DNA from: JALORV01 sp963707445
GTDB taxonomy: Bacteria > Pseudomonadota > Gammaproteobacteria > Burkholderiales > Burkholderiaceae_F
DNA length: 64,000 bases
Direction: 5' to 3'
Assembly (NCBI GenBank): GCA_963707445.1
Contig: CAVPPW010000050.1
Coordinates: forward strand, 186,001-250,000
The number at the start of each line of letters is the position of its first letter. Position 1 is the stretch's first letter. The notes under the pieces are model-generated. The model searched no databases. It was not told where the DNA came from and was given only the letters and a program-made list of their open reading frames with translations. Position numbers and translations under genes: made by a program. Positions 33,912 through 44,426 of the stretch are shown here, piece after piece.

Positions 33912-36026
33912 ATGGCGACAATCGAAGTCAAAGTCCCGGACATCGGCGACTTCAAGGATGTTCCCGTCATCGAGGTGCTCGTCAAGGCGGGCGAATCGAT
34001 CAAGGCCGAGCAGCCGCTCGTCACGCTCGAATCGGACAAGGCGACGATGGACGTGCCGTCGCCGGTCGACGGCGTGGTGAAGGACATCAAGGTCAAGGTC
34101 GGCGACAAGGTCTCCGAGGGCTCGGTCATCCTGACCGTCGGAGACCGATGCCGCGCCGGCGGGCGGTCGCGCCGAGCCAGAAGGTGAGGGAAGCGGGCCG
34201 CAGTTCCGGCGAGGGTGCGCCCGTGGCGGACTACGGCTCGGCATCGGGCGTTTACGAAACGCTCGAGGTGCGCGTGCCCGATATCGGCGACTTCAAGGAC
34301 GTTCCGGTGATCGAGGTGTTCGTCAAGATCGGCGACACCGTCAAGTCCGAGGATGCGCTGGTGAGCCTCGAGTCCGACAAGGCGACGATGGACGTGCCGT
34401 CGCCGGCGGCCGGCACGATCAAAGATCTGAAGATCGAGGTCGGCGACAAGGTGAGCGAAGGCACTCTCATTCTCACGCTCTCCACCGGCGTGACCGCGGC
34501 CGCGCCCGCGAAGCCTGCTGCTGCGCCATCCGGAGCTCCGCCCGCAGTGGCGCCGGCGGCGGGCGAATACGCCGGCAGCGCCGACTTCGAGTGCGAGATG
34601 CTCGTGCTCGGCGCGGGTCCCGGCGGCTACTCCGCGGCGTTCCGCAGCGCCGACCTCGGCATGAAGACCGTGCTGGTCGAGCGCTACGCCACGCTGGGTG
34701 GCGTGTGCCTCAACGTCGGCTGCATTCCGTCCAAGGCGTTGCTGCACACAGCTGCCGTCGATGGACGAAGTGAAGGCGCTGGCCGAGCACGGCGATCAGC
34801 TACGGCGAGCCGCAGATCGATCTCGCAAAGCTGCGCGGCTTCAAGGAAGGGTGGTCGAGCAAGCTGACCGGCGGTCTGGCCGGCATGGCCAAGGCGCGCA
34901 AGGTGGAAGTGGTGCGCGGCGTCGGGCGCTTCCTCGATCCGCATCACCTCGAAGTGCGAGCTCACGACGCGGCAGCGGGCAGGACAAGCAGCGGCGAGAA
35001 GAAGGTGGTGCGGTTCCAGAAGGCGATCATCGCCGCGGGCAGCCAGGCGGTGAAGCTGCCGTTCATTCCCGACGATCCGCGCGTCGTCGATTCGACGGGT
35101 GCGCTGCGAGCTTGACGTCGATTCCCAAGCGCATGCTGGTGATCGGCGGCGGCATCATCGGGCTCGAGATGGCGACCGTGTATTCGACGCTCGGCACCAG
35201 GATCGACGTGGTCGAAATGCTCGACGGTCTGATGACCGGCGCCGACCGCGACCTGGTCAAGGTGTGGGAAAAGAAGAACAGCGGCGCGCTTCGACAACGT
35301 GATGCTGAAGACGAAGACGTGTCGGCGCGGAGGCGACCGCGGCCGGCATCAAGGTGAGCTTCGAAGGCGAGAAAGCGCCGGCCGAGCCGCAGGTCTACGA
35401 CCTGGTGCTGGTCGCGGTGGGCCGCAGCCCGAACGGCAAGAAGATCGACGCCGACAAGGCGGGTGTGATCGTCAGCGATCGCGGCTTCATTTCGGTCGAC
35501 AAGCAGATGCGCACCAATCGTCGCACATCTTTGCGATCGGCGACATCGTCGGCCAGCCGATGCTCGCGCACAAGGCAGTGCACGAAGCGCACGTCGCGGC
35601 TGAAGTTGCAGCGGGCCACAGCTCGTTCTTCGATGCACGCCAGATTCCGTCGGTGGCGTACACCGATCCGGAGGTCGCGTGGGCCGGGCTCACCGAGGAG
35701 CAGTGCAAGGCGCAGGGCATCAAGTACGGCAAGGCGGTGTTCCCGTGGGCGGCCTCGGGTCGCGCGATCGCCAACGGCCGCGACGAGGGCTTCACCAAGC
35801 TCTTGTTCGACGAAGCCAACGCACCGCTGCATCGGCGGCGCCATCGTCGGCACGCACGCAGGCGATCTGATCGGCGAGGTCTGCCTCGCCGTCGAAATGG
35901 GGTGCGATCCGGTCGACATCGGCAAGACGATCCATCCGCATCCGACGCTCGGGCGAGTCGATCGGCATGGCCGCGGAAGTGTTCGAGGGCGTGTGCACCG
36001 ATCTGCCGCCGGCGAAGAAGAAATGA
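33912..36026 (+). CDS. lpdA: dihydrolipoamide dehydrogenase E3 with two N-terminal lipoyl domains (many frameshifts)
   Basis: FAD-dependent E3 that reoxidises dihydrolipoyl groups with NAD+. Two lipoyl domains (about 33912–34140 and 34255–34485, each with ESDKATMDVPSP) precede the flavoprotein part. That part has LVLGAGPGGYSAAFRSADLG, the redox disulfide GGVCLNVGCIPSKALLH, the NAD site VIGGGIIGLEMATVYSTLG and a C-terminal GKTIHPHPTLG. About a dozen single-base breaks are spread through 34145–35955. Betaproteobacterial E3 usually has one lipoyl domain; two is unusual. Corrected length is about 700 residues. Confidence 0.9.
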
Positions 36027-36038
36027 CGGAGGGCCACC

Positions 36039-38331
36039 ATGGCTGAAGAGCAGCTGCGCATCGACGCGCTCGAGTATCACGAGTTTCCGACGCCCGGAAA
36101 GATCTTCGATCGCGCCCGACGAAGGCGCTCGCGAATCAGCGCGACCTGTCGCTCGCCTACTCGCCGGGCGTGGCCTACGCGTGCACGGCGATCCAGGAGA
36201 TCCGCGACTCGCGGCGCGCTACACGGCGCGCGGCAACCTCGTCGCGGTGATCACCAACGGCACGCGCGGTGCTGGGGCTGGGCAACATCGGCGCGCTCGC
36301 CGGCAAGCCGGTGATGGAAGGCAAGGGATGCCTGTTCAAGAAGTTCGCCGGCATCGACGTGTTCGACATCGAGATCGGCGAATCGGATCCCGACAAGATC
36401 GTCGAGGTCGTCGCGGCGCTCGAGCCGACGTTCGGCGGCATCAACCTCGAGGACATCAAGGCGCCCGAGTGCTTCTACATCGAGACGAAGCTGCGCGAGC
36501 GGATGAAGATCCCGGTCTTCCACGACGATCAGCACGGCACGGCGATCGTCGCTGCGGCCGCCGTGCTGAACGGATTGAAGATCGTCGGCAAGGACATCGG
36601 CAAGGTCAAGCTGGTCTGCTCCGGCGCGGGCGCCGCGGCGCTCGCCTGCCTCGATCTGCAGGTGAGCCTCGGTCTCGACCGACGCAACATCTTCGTCACC
36701 GACAGCAAGGGCGTCGTCTACAAGGGTCGCAAGGAGCAGATGGACCCCGACAAGGAACGCTACGCGCAGGACACGAAAGCGCGGACGCTCGACGAGATCA
36801 TCGGCGGCGCCGACATCTTTCTGGGACTGTCGGCGGGCGGCGTGCTGACCGCGGAGATGGTCAAGAAGATGGCCGACAAGCCGATCATCCTGGCGATGGC
36901 CAATCCCGAGCCGGAGATCCGGCCGGAGCTCGCCAAGGCAGGCGCGGCCGGATTGCCTGATCGGCACCGGCCGGTCGGACTATCCGAACCAGGTCAACAA
37001 CTCGCTTTGCTTCCCGTTCATCTTCCGCGGCGCGCTCGATTGCGGCGCTATCGACGATCAACGAGGAGATGAAGCTCGCAGCGGTGCGCGCGTCTGGCCG
37101 AACTTGCGCGCGCCGAGCCGTCCGAGATCGTCGCGCTGGCCTACGGCGAAGCCGACGCCGCCGTTCGGACCCGACTACCTGATCCCGCGCGCGTTCGATC
37201 CGCGCCTCATCACCAACATGGCGCCGGCCGTCGCAAAGGCGGCGATGGACAGCGGCGTGGCGACTCGGCCGATCAAGGACTTCGACGCGTATCGCGACCA
37301 GTTGAGCCGGTTCGTCTACCAGTCCGGCACGACGATGGAGCCGGTGTTCGCGGCCGCCAAACGCGCGCCCAAGCGCGTCGTGTACGCCGAAGGCGAGGAC
37401 GAACGCGTGCTGCGCGCCGCGCAGGCCGCCGTCGACGAGGGCATCGCGCGACCGGTGCTCGTCGGCCGCACCGACATCATCGCTGCGCGCATCGAGAAGC
37501 TCGGGCTGCGGCTCAAGCTCGGCGAGAACTGCGAGGGCGTCAACATTCTCGACGATCCGCGCTATCGCGACTGCTGGCCCGAGTACTACCAGCTGACGCG
37601 GCGCAAGGGCGTGTCGCGCGCCGAGGCGATGGAGGACATGCGCAGCCGACCGACGCTCGTCGGCGCCATGCTGGTCCACCGCGGCGACGCCGACGCGATG
37701 CTGTGCGGCACGCGCGGCAACTACGCCGGATCACCTGCAGTACGTCCGCAACGTCATCGGCCTGCGCGACGGCGTGAAGACGCTGGCGGCGATGCAGATG
37801 CTGATCCTGCCCGGTCGCCAGCTCTTCATCTGCGACACGCACGTGAATCGCGACCCGAACGCCGAAGAGATCGCCGAGATGACGCTGCTCGCCGCGGAGG
37901 AGGTGCAGCGCTTCGGCTTGAAGCCGAGCGTCGCGCTGCTGTCGCATTCGAGCTTCGGCAGCTCGGATGCACCGTCCGCGCAGAAGATGCGCGATGCGCT
38001 GGCGATCATCCTCGCCAAGGCGCCCGGCCTCGCGGTCGAGGGCGAGATGCGCGCGGACTCGGCGCTGTCCAAGACCATTCGCGACGCCGAGTTTCCGGAC
38101 TCGCGCCTTACGACGGATGCCAATCTGCTGATCATGCCGAACGTCGATGCCGCCAACATCACGTACAACGCGTTGCGCGTGACGTCAGGCGGCGGCATCA
38201 CCGTCGGCGGGATCCTGCTCGGCGCGGCCAAGCCGGTGCACATCATGACGCCATCGTCGACCGTGCGGCGCATCGTCAACATGACGGCGGTTGCGGTGGC
38301 CGATGCGGGTGCGCAACGAGAAAAGCAATAG
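36039..38331 (+). CDS. maeB: NADP-dependent malic enzyme, MaeB type with phosphotransacetylase-like domain (about eight frameshifts)
   Basis: Oxidatively decarboxylates malate to pyruvate, giving NADPH. The N-terminal malic domain shows DLSLAYSPGVA, VFHDDQHGTAIV and a Rossmann segment KLVCSGAGAAALACLDL. From about residue 430 a PTA-like domain (RVVYAEGEDERVLRAAQ) follows; in MaeB this is regulatory (acetyl-CoA) rather than catalytic. Breaks lie near 36115, 36205, 36272, 36955, 37052, 37093, 37157 and 37733. Corrected length is about 760 residues. Placed after PDH, it supplies its pyruvate. Confidence 0.93.
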
Positions 38332-38365
38332 GCGGGCGATTGACTCGGCGCACGGGACACACCCG

Positions 38366-39346
38366 ATGGACGCGATGACCCCCATCCCCAAACGCGAACG
38401 CGGCGAAGCGAAGACCGGCCGCATATTGGCTCGCCGGATGATCGAGATCAGGCCGGCGACCATGCTCGCGAAGCCGGAATGGATTCGCGTGCGGCTCTCC
38501 GACAGCCCCCGGTTTCGCGAGGTGAAGCAGGTGTTGCGCGAGCAGAGACTGCACACCGTGTGCGAGGAGGCCTCCTGCCCGAATATCGGCGAGTGCTTCG
38601 GCAGCGGCACGGCGACATTCATGATCCTCGGCGATCTGTGCACTCGGCGGTGCCCGTTCTGCGACGTCGCCCACGGGCGGCCCGAGCCTCCCGATGCCGA
38701 CGAACCCGCGCATCTCGCGCACACGGTTGCCATGCTCGCCCTGAACCACGTCGTGATCACGAGCGTCGATCGCGACGATCTGCGCGATGGCGGTGCCGCG
38801 CATTTCGCTGCCTGTATCGGTGCCGTGCGCAAGCGCGCGCCCGGCACGCGGATCGAGGTGCTGGTGCCCGACTTTCGCGGCCGACTCGCGGTCGCGCTCG
38901 AAATTCTTGCGGCCGCGCCGCCCGACGTGCTGAATCACAACCTCGAAACCGTGCCGCGCCTTTATCGCGAGGCGCGGCCGGGTGCGGACTACGCGCATTC
39001 GCTCGAGTTGCTGCGGGCATTCAAGGCGCGGCAACCTGAGGTGCTGACGAAATCCGGCCTCATGCTGGGGCTGGGCGAAACCGATGACGAGGTCATCGAG
39101 GTGATGCGCGATTTGCGTGACCACGCCGTGGACATGCTCACCGTGGGTCAGTACCTGCAACCGCGCGCGGGCAATCTGCCCGTACGCCGCTATGTGACGC
39201 CGGAGAATTTCCGTCGGCTCGAGCAGCTCGCGCGTGACATGGGGTTCGCGCACGTGGCATGTGGCCCATTGGTCCGCTCCAGCTATCACGCGGACCGACA
39301 GGCGCTCGCAGCCGGCGCCGCGCAGCCGCGTCAAGGGCACCTGTAA
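38366..39346 (+). CDS. lipA: lipoyl synthase
   Basis: Radical-SAM enzyme inserting two sulfurs into octanoyl groups on lipoyl domains. Both cluster motifs are intact: the auxiliary cluster CEEASCPNIGEC and the SAM cluster CTRRCPFCDVAHGRP, plus the C-terminal serine ligand in VRSSYHAD. 326 residues from the ATG at 38366, unbroken. Its presence directly after PDH genes that encode four lipoyl domains fits a dedicated supply; lipB is not in the window. Confidence 0.95.
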   Translation: MDAMTPIPKRERGEAKTGRILARRMIEIRPATMLAKPEWIRVRLSDSPRFREVKQVLREQRLHTVCEEASCPNIGECFGSGTATFMILGDLCTRRCPFCDVAHGRPEPPDADEPAHLAHTVAMLALNHVVITSVDRDDLRDGGAAHFAACIGAVRKRAPGTRIEVLVPDFRGRLAVALEILAAAPPDVLNHNLETVPRLYREARPGADYAHSLELLRAFKARQPEVLTKSGLMLGLGETDDEVIEVMRDLRDHAVDMLTVGQYLQPRAGNLPVRRYVTPENFRRLEQLARDMGFAHVACGPLVRSSYHADRQALAAGAAQPRQGHL

Positions 39347-39369
39347 CCGGATTTCGAAGGAGGATGCAA

Positions 39370-40708
39370 ATGGCAGCCGCACACAAGCCGCTCTACAGGT
39401 CGCTCTATTTCCAGGTGATCGTCGCCATCGTCATCGGCATTCTGCTCGGTCACTTCTTTCCCGAGACGGGCGCGGCGATGAAGCCCCTGGGCGACGGCTT
39501 CATCAAGCTCATCAAGATGATCATCACGCCGATCATCTTCTGCACGATCGTCGTCGGCATCGCCGGCATGGAAGACATGAAGAAGGTCGGCAAGACCGGC
39601 GGGTACGCGCTTCTCTATTTCGAGATCGTCAGCTCGATCGCGCTGATCGTCGGCCTCATCATCGTCAACGTCGTGCAGCCGGGCGTGGGGATGAACATCG
39701 ATCCCGCCACGCTCGACACCAAGGGCATCGCTGCTTACACGAAGCCGGGCCAGATGCAGAGCACGACCGATTTCCTGCTCAACGTGATTCCGTCCAGCGT
39801 CGTCGATGCGTTCGCCAAGAACGAGATCCTGCAGGTGTTGCTGTTCTCGGTGCTGTTCGGCTTCGGACTCCACCAGTTCGGCGGGCGCGGAACGCTGGTG
39901 TTCGACTTCATCGAGAAGATGTCGCACGTTCTTTTCGCAATCGTCGGCGATACATCATGAAAGTCGCGCCCATCGGCGCGTTCGGCGCGATGGCGTTCAC
40001 GATCGGCAAGTACGGCGTCGGCTCGCTGGTGTCTCTCGGCAAGCTGATGGGTACGTTCTATCTGACCTGCCTTGTGTTCATCCTGGTGGTGCTTGGGCTC
40101 GATCGCCCGCTTCCACGGCTTCTCCATACTCAAGTTCATCAGTTACATCAAGGAGGAACTGCTGATCGTGCTGGGCACGTCGTCGTCGGAATCGGTGCTG
40201 CCGCGGATGATGGCCAAGCTCGAGAACCTCGGCGTGAAGAAGTCGACGGTCGGCCTGGTCATTCCGACCGGCTACTCGTTCAACCTCGACGGCACATCGA
40301 TCTACCTGACGATGGCGGCCATGTTCATCGCGCAGGCCACGAACACGCCGATGACGCTGACGCAGCAGCTCACGCTGCTGCTGGTGCTGCTTGCTGACGT
40401 CGAAGGGCGCAGCCGGCGTCACCGGCAGCGGCTTCATCGTGCTGGCGGCGACGCTGTCGGCGGTCGGCAACGTGCCGGTGGCGGGCCTCGCGCTGATTCT
40501 CGGCATCGACCGCTTCATGTCGGAGGCGCGCGCGCTCACCAACCTCATCGGCAACGGCGTCGCGACGGTGGTCGTCGGCAAGTGGTGCGGCGAGCTCGAC
40601 GAGAAACGGATGCGACGCGTGCTCGACAACGAGACCGACGACGAGGCGGAGGAGCCGGAAAAGGTGCTCGACGCGAAGGAAGAACATATGCCGGTCAGTG
40701 CGGCGTAG
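39370..40708 (+). CDS. dctA: C4-dicarboxylate transporter DctA (about three frameshifts)
   Basis: DAACS-family symporter importing succinate, fumarate and malate with protons or sodium. Typical segments are YFQVIVAIVIGILLGHFFPE, FIKLIKMIITPIIFCTIVVG, the TSSSESVLPRMM serine-rich loop and VVIPTGYSFNLDGTSIY-like TM7. Breaks lie near 39951, 40103 and 40397. Corrected length is about 445 residues. AAGGAGG before 39370 decides the start over an ATG six bases upstream. Likely controlled by the DctB/DctD pair at 47.2–50.4 kb. Confidence 0.94.
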
Positions 40709-40742
40709 TCGAGCGGAAATTCGCGCGTCACGTGAACCACGA

Positions 40743-42120
40743 ATGCCTCTCGCGGACAGGGCGGTGACTTCTCCGGCGGCGACGGCGGGCGTGCCGGCAC
40801 GAGGCGACGGCCTGCACCGCGTGGTCGTCGTCGGCGGCGGCGCCGGTGGGCTCGAGCTCGCGACGCGCCTCGGCGACAAGCTCGGCAAGCGCAACAGGGC
40901 GCACGTGACGCTGGTCGAGCGCGCGCGCACGCACTTCTGGAAACCCCACCTGCACGAACTTGCCTCCGGCAGCATGGACATCGGCGTCTACCAGACCAAC
41001 TATCTCGCCCAGTCGCACTGGCATTTTTTCCGCTACCGGATCGGTGAAATGATCGGCCTCGACCGCGACGCGCCGGCGGGTCGTCGTCGCGCCGTTCATC
41101 GACGAGGAGGGGGACCAGGTGACGCCGCTGCGCGAGTTCCCCTACGACACGCTGGTCATGGCGGTCGGCAGTCTGACCAACGATTTCGGTACTCCGGGCG
41201 CGAAGGAGTACGCGATCTCACTCGAGACGCCGGTTCAGGCGGAGCGGTTCCATCGGCGGCTGGTCAACGCGTACATCCGCGCACATGCCCAGGCGGGATC
41301 GCTGCGTCCGGAACAGCTGCAGGTCGCGATCATCGGCGCAGGCGCGACGGGCGTCGAGCTTGCTGCGGAGCTGCACAACACGACGCGCACGCTGGTGTCC
41401 TACGGCCTCGATCGCATCGATCCGGAAAAGGACATGAAGTTGATTCTGATCGAGGCAGCCGACCGGATCCTGCCGGCGTTGCCGCCGCGCCTGTCGGATG
41501 CAGCGAGCAGGTTGCTCGCGAAGCTCAATGTGAACGTGCGCACCTCGGCGCGCGTGGCCGAGGTCCTGCGCGACGGCGTGCGGCTGGCGACTGGAGAGAT
41601 CATTCCCGCAGAGCTGGTCGTCTGGGCAGCCGGCGTAAAGGCGCCCGATTTTCTCAAAGACCTCGACGGACTGGAGACCAATCGCATCAATCAACTCGTC
41701 GTGCTGCCGACACTGCAAACGACGCGCGACGAGAATATTTTCGCCATCGGCGATTGCGCCGCCTGTCCGTGGCTCGGCAAGGAAGGCGCACAGGTGCCGC
41801 CTCGTGCGCAGTCCGCCCATCAGCAGGCGTCGCACATGGTCAAGCAGATCGAGCGCCGATTGCGCAACAAGCCTCCGTTGCCGTGGCGGTATCGCGACTT
41901 CGGTTCGCTCGTCTCACTGGGCGAGTACTCCGTCGTCGGTAATTTGATGGGCAGTCTCGGCGGCCGCCAGCTTTGGATCGAGGGTTGGTTCGCACGCATG
42001 ATGTACCTGTCGCTGTACAAGATGCATGAACTGGCGCTGCACGGTTTCTGGAAGGTGACGCTCGATACCGCGGCAAGAATCATTACCCGGCGCACGGAGC
42101 CGCACGTGAAGCTTCACTGA
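40743..42120 (+). CDS. ndh: type II NADH dehydrogenase (NDH-2) (one frameshift)
   Basis: Peripheral membrane FAD oxidoreductase passing electrons from NADH to quinone without proton pumping. Two dinucleotide folds are visible (VVVGGGAGGLELATRLG and AIIGAGATGVELAAELH), then VVWAAGVKAPDFL and IFAIGDCAACP. The C-terminal amphipathic membrane-binding region contains SLGEYSVVGNLMG and ARMMYLSLYKMHE. The break is near 41085: removing one base gives RVVVAPFIDEEGD. Corrected length is about 459 residues. Confidence 0.9.
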
Positions 42121-42159
42121 TCGTCGCCGCTTTGGCGACCGCCTCGAAGGAGACTTGAA

Positions 42160-43338
42160 ATGGAAGAAGATGTCGTTATCGTCGCCGCCACCCGGACTGC
42201 CGTTGGCAAATTCGGCGGTTCGCTGGCCAAGATTCCCGCTGCTGAACTGGGCGCGAAAGTCATTAAGTCGCTGCTGCAGAAAACCGGCATCCAGCCGGAC
42301 CAAGTGTCAGAGGTCATTCTTGGCCAAGTGCTGACCGCGGGCGACGGCCAGAATCCCGCGCGCCAGGCGTCGATCAAGGGCGGTCTCCCCGACATGGTGC
42401 CTGCGATGACGATCGGCAAGGTGTGCGGCAGCGGCCTCAAGGCCGTCCATCTGGCCGCGCAGGCGATCAAGTGCGGCGACGCGGACATCGTGATCGCCGG
42501 TGGCCAGGAGAACATGAGCGCCTCGGCACACGTGTTGAAAGGCTCGCGCGATGGCTTCCGGATGGGCGAGGCCAAGCTGGTCGACAGCATGATCGTCGAC
42601 GGGTTGTGGGACGTCTACAACCAGTACCACATGGGCACGACGGCGGAGAACATCGCGAACAAGTACCAAGTCTCCCGTGCCGAACAGGATGCCTTCGCTG
42701 CCGCTTCGCAGAACAAGGCCGAGGCCGCGCAGAAATCCGGCAAGTTCAAGGAGGAAATCACGCCGGTCGAGATCCCGTCCAAGAAGGGCGCCACTGTGTT
42801 CGATACCGATGAGTTTGTGAAGCAAGGTGTCACGCCCGATTCGCTGGCGGGATTGAAGCCGGCTTTCGCCAAGGAAGGGTCGGTCACCGCGGGCAATGCG
42901 TCGGGACTCAACGACGGCGCCGCCGCGGTGGTGCTCATGAAGGCATCCCGCGCCAAGGAACTTGGCCTGAAGCCACTGGCGAAAATCAAAGCCTATTCGT
43001 CGGCGGGCGTCGATCCGAAGATCATGGGCATGGGGCCCGTACCGGCGAGCGAGCTGTGCCTGCGCAAGGCCGGTTGGAAGCATCAGGAGGTCGATCTCAT
43101 GGAGATCAATGAGGCTTTCGCCGCGCAAGCGATTGGTGTCAACAAGCAGATGGGTTGGGACACATCCAAGATCAACGTCAACGGCGGCGCCATCGCCATC
43201 GGTCACCCGATCGGCGCCTCCGGCGCCCGCATTCTCGTCACGCTGCTGCACGAGATGGCGCGCCGCGATGCGAAGAAAGGGTTGGCGAGCCTCTGCATTG
43301 GTGGCGGGATGGGTGTCGCGCTGGCAGTCGAACGCTAA
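42160..43338 (+). CDS. phaA: acetyl-CoA acetyltransferase (beta-ketothiolase)
   Basis: Condenses two acetyl-CoA to acetoacetyl-CoA. 392 residues, intact. The acylated Cys lies in KVCGSGLKAVHLA, the catalytic His in NVNGGAIAIGHPIGASG, and the second Cys in ASLCIGGGMGVALAVER. phaB follows 28 bases downstream, so this is the PHB-type pair; AtoB is the alternative name. It follows ndh by 39 bases with an AAGGAG site. No phaC synthase is in the window. Confidence 0.93.
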   Translation: MEEDVVIVAATRTAVGKFGGSLAKIPAAELGAKVIKSLLQKTGIQPDQVSEVILGQVLTAGDGQNPARQASIKGGLPDMVPAMTIGKVCGSGLKAVHLAAQAIKCGDADIVIAGGQENMSASAHVLKGSRDGFRMGEAKLVDSMIVDGLWDVYNQYHMGTTAENIANKYQVSRAEQDAFAAASQNKAEAAQKSGKFKEEITPVEIPSKKGATVFDTDEFVKQGVTPDSLAGLKPAFAKEGSVTAGNASGLNDGAAAVVLMKASRAKELGLKPLAKIKAYSSAGVDPKIMGMGPVPASELCLRKAGWKHQEVDLMEINEAFAAQAIGVNKQMGWDTSKINVNGGAIAIGHPIGASGARILVTLLHEMARRDAKKGLASLCIGGGMGVALAVER

Positions 43339-43365
43339 GGCAACTCAATCTACAACGGAGGCGAA

Positions 43366-44111
43366 ATGGCAAAGCGGATCGCGTTGATCACAGGTGGCAT
43401 GGGGGGCCTCGGCGAATCGATCAGTACCAAGATGGCCGACTCCGGCTGCAAGGTGGTCGTGACGCACTCGCCGGGCAACCAGAAAGCGGCGCAATGGCTG
43501 TCGCGACTACAAGGGGAAGGGTTACGACTTCGCCGCCTATCCGTGCGACGTCGCCGACTACGATTCTTGCGCGCAGGCCGTGGCGAAGGTGAAGGCGGAG
43601 GTGGGGCCGGTGGACATCCTGGTCAACAATGCCGGCATCACGAAGGACACGACCTTCAAGAAGATGACCAAGGCGGACTGGGATGCGGTCATCAGGACCA
43701 ACCTGGACAGCGCATTCAACATGACGAAGCAGGTGTGCGACGGCATGGTCGAGCGCGGCTGGGGCCGCATCATCAACGTCTCGTCGGTCAACGGCCAGAA
43801 GGGCGCGTTTGGTCAGACCAACTATTCAGCCGCCAAGGCAGGCATGCATGGCTTCACCAAGGCGCTCGCGTATGAGGTGGCACGCAAGGGTGTGACGGTC
43901 AACACGATTTCTCCCGGCTACATCGGGACGAAGATGGTGATGGCGATTCCGAAGGAAGTGCTCGACTCGAAGATCCTGCCGCAGATCCCGGTGGGACGGC
44001 TCGGGCATGCCTGAGGAGATCGCCGGACTGATCATTTATCTCGCGTCGGATGAGGCGGGATTCGTGACCGGCGCCAACATCGCGATCAACGGCGGTCAGC
44101 ACATGCAATAA
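43366..44111 (+). CDS. phaB: acetoacetyl-CoA reductase (two frameshifts)
   Basis: NADPH-dependent short-chain dehydrogenase reducing acetoacetyl-CoA to (R)-3-hydroxybutyryl-CoA, the PHB monomer. The cofactor loop is ITGGMGGLGESI, NNAGITKD follows, the catalytic Ser is in INVSSVNGQKG and the YxxxK motif in NYSAAKAGMHGF. SPGYIGTKMVMAIP marks the PhaB type over FabG. Breaks near 43497 and 44003 are both one extra base. Corrected length is about 247 residues. A GGAGG site precedes the ATG. Confidence 0.93.
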
Positions 44112-44171
44112 GACAACTGCCGATGACCTGATGTCGCCGCCGCCACTCGGGCCGCCTGCGGCTCGCCTCCG

Positions 44172-44426
44172 ATGACAATCGATCGACGCCGGCGTCTGCG
44201 TGTGCCTGATCTCGTTGATACGAACTCAGGATTGCGCGGCCGTCCGCGCCTCGCGCTCGAGATCGTGGTGGCGTTGATCGTAAAGCTCGTCGCGATGGTG
44301 TTCATCTGGAGCGTCTGGTTCTCGGATCCGGCCAGCCGCCGGCTGGCACCGGAGCGCGTCGGCGCTGTCGTGTATTCGTCCGGGTCCGCGGCGGAGTCCC
44401 AGCGAGCTACAAATGCCGGACCTTGA
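44172..44426 (+). CDS. cydP: small membrane protein, CydP-like cytochrome oxidase subunit
   Basis: 84 residues with a single hydrophobic segment (LALEIVVALIVKLVAMVFIW) followed by SVWFSDPASRR. It ends just inside the cydA start. Small single-span proteins at this position upstream of cydAB are described as putative subunit CydP; the match here rests on size, topology and position. The C-terminal 20 residues look unlike the family and may reflect a frame error. Confidence 0.6.
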   Translation: MTIDRRRRLRVPDLVDTNSGLRGRPRLALEIVVALIVKLVAMVFIWSVWFSDPASRRLAPERVGAVVYSSGSAAESQRATNAGP

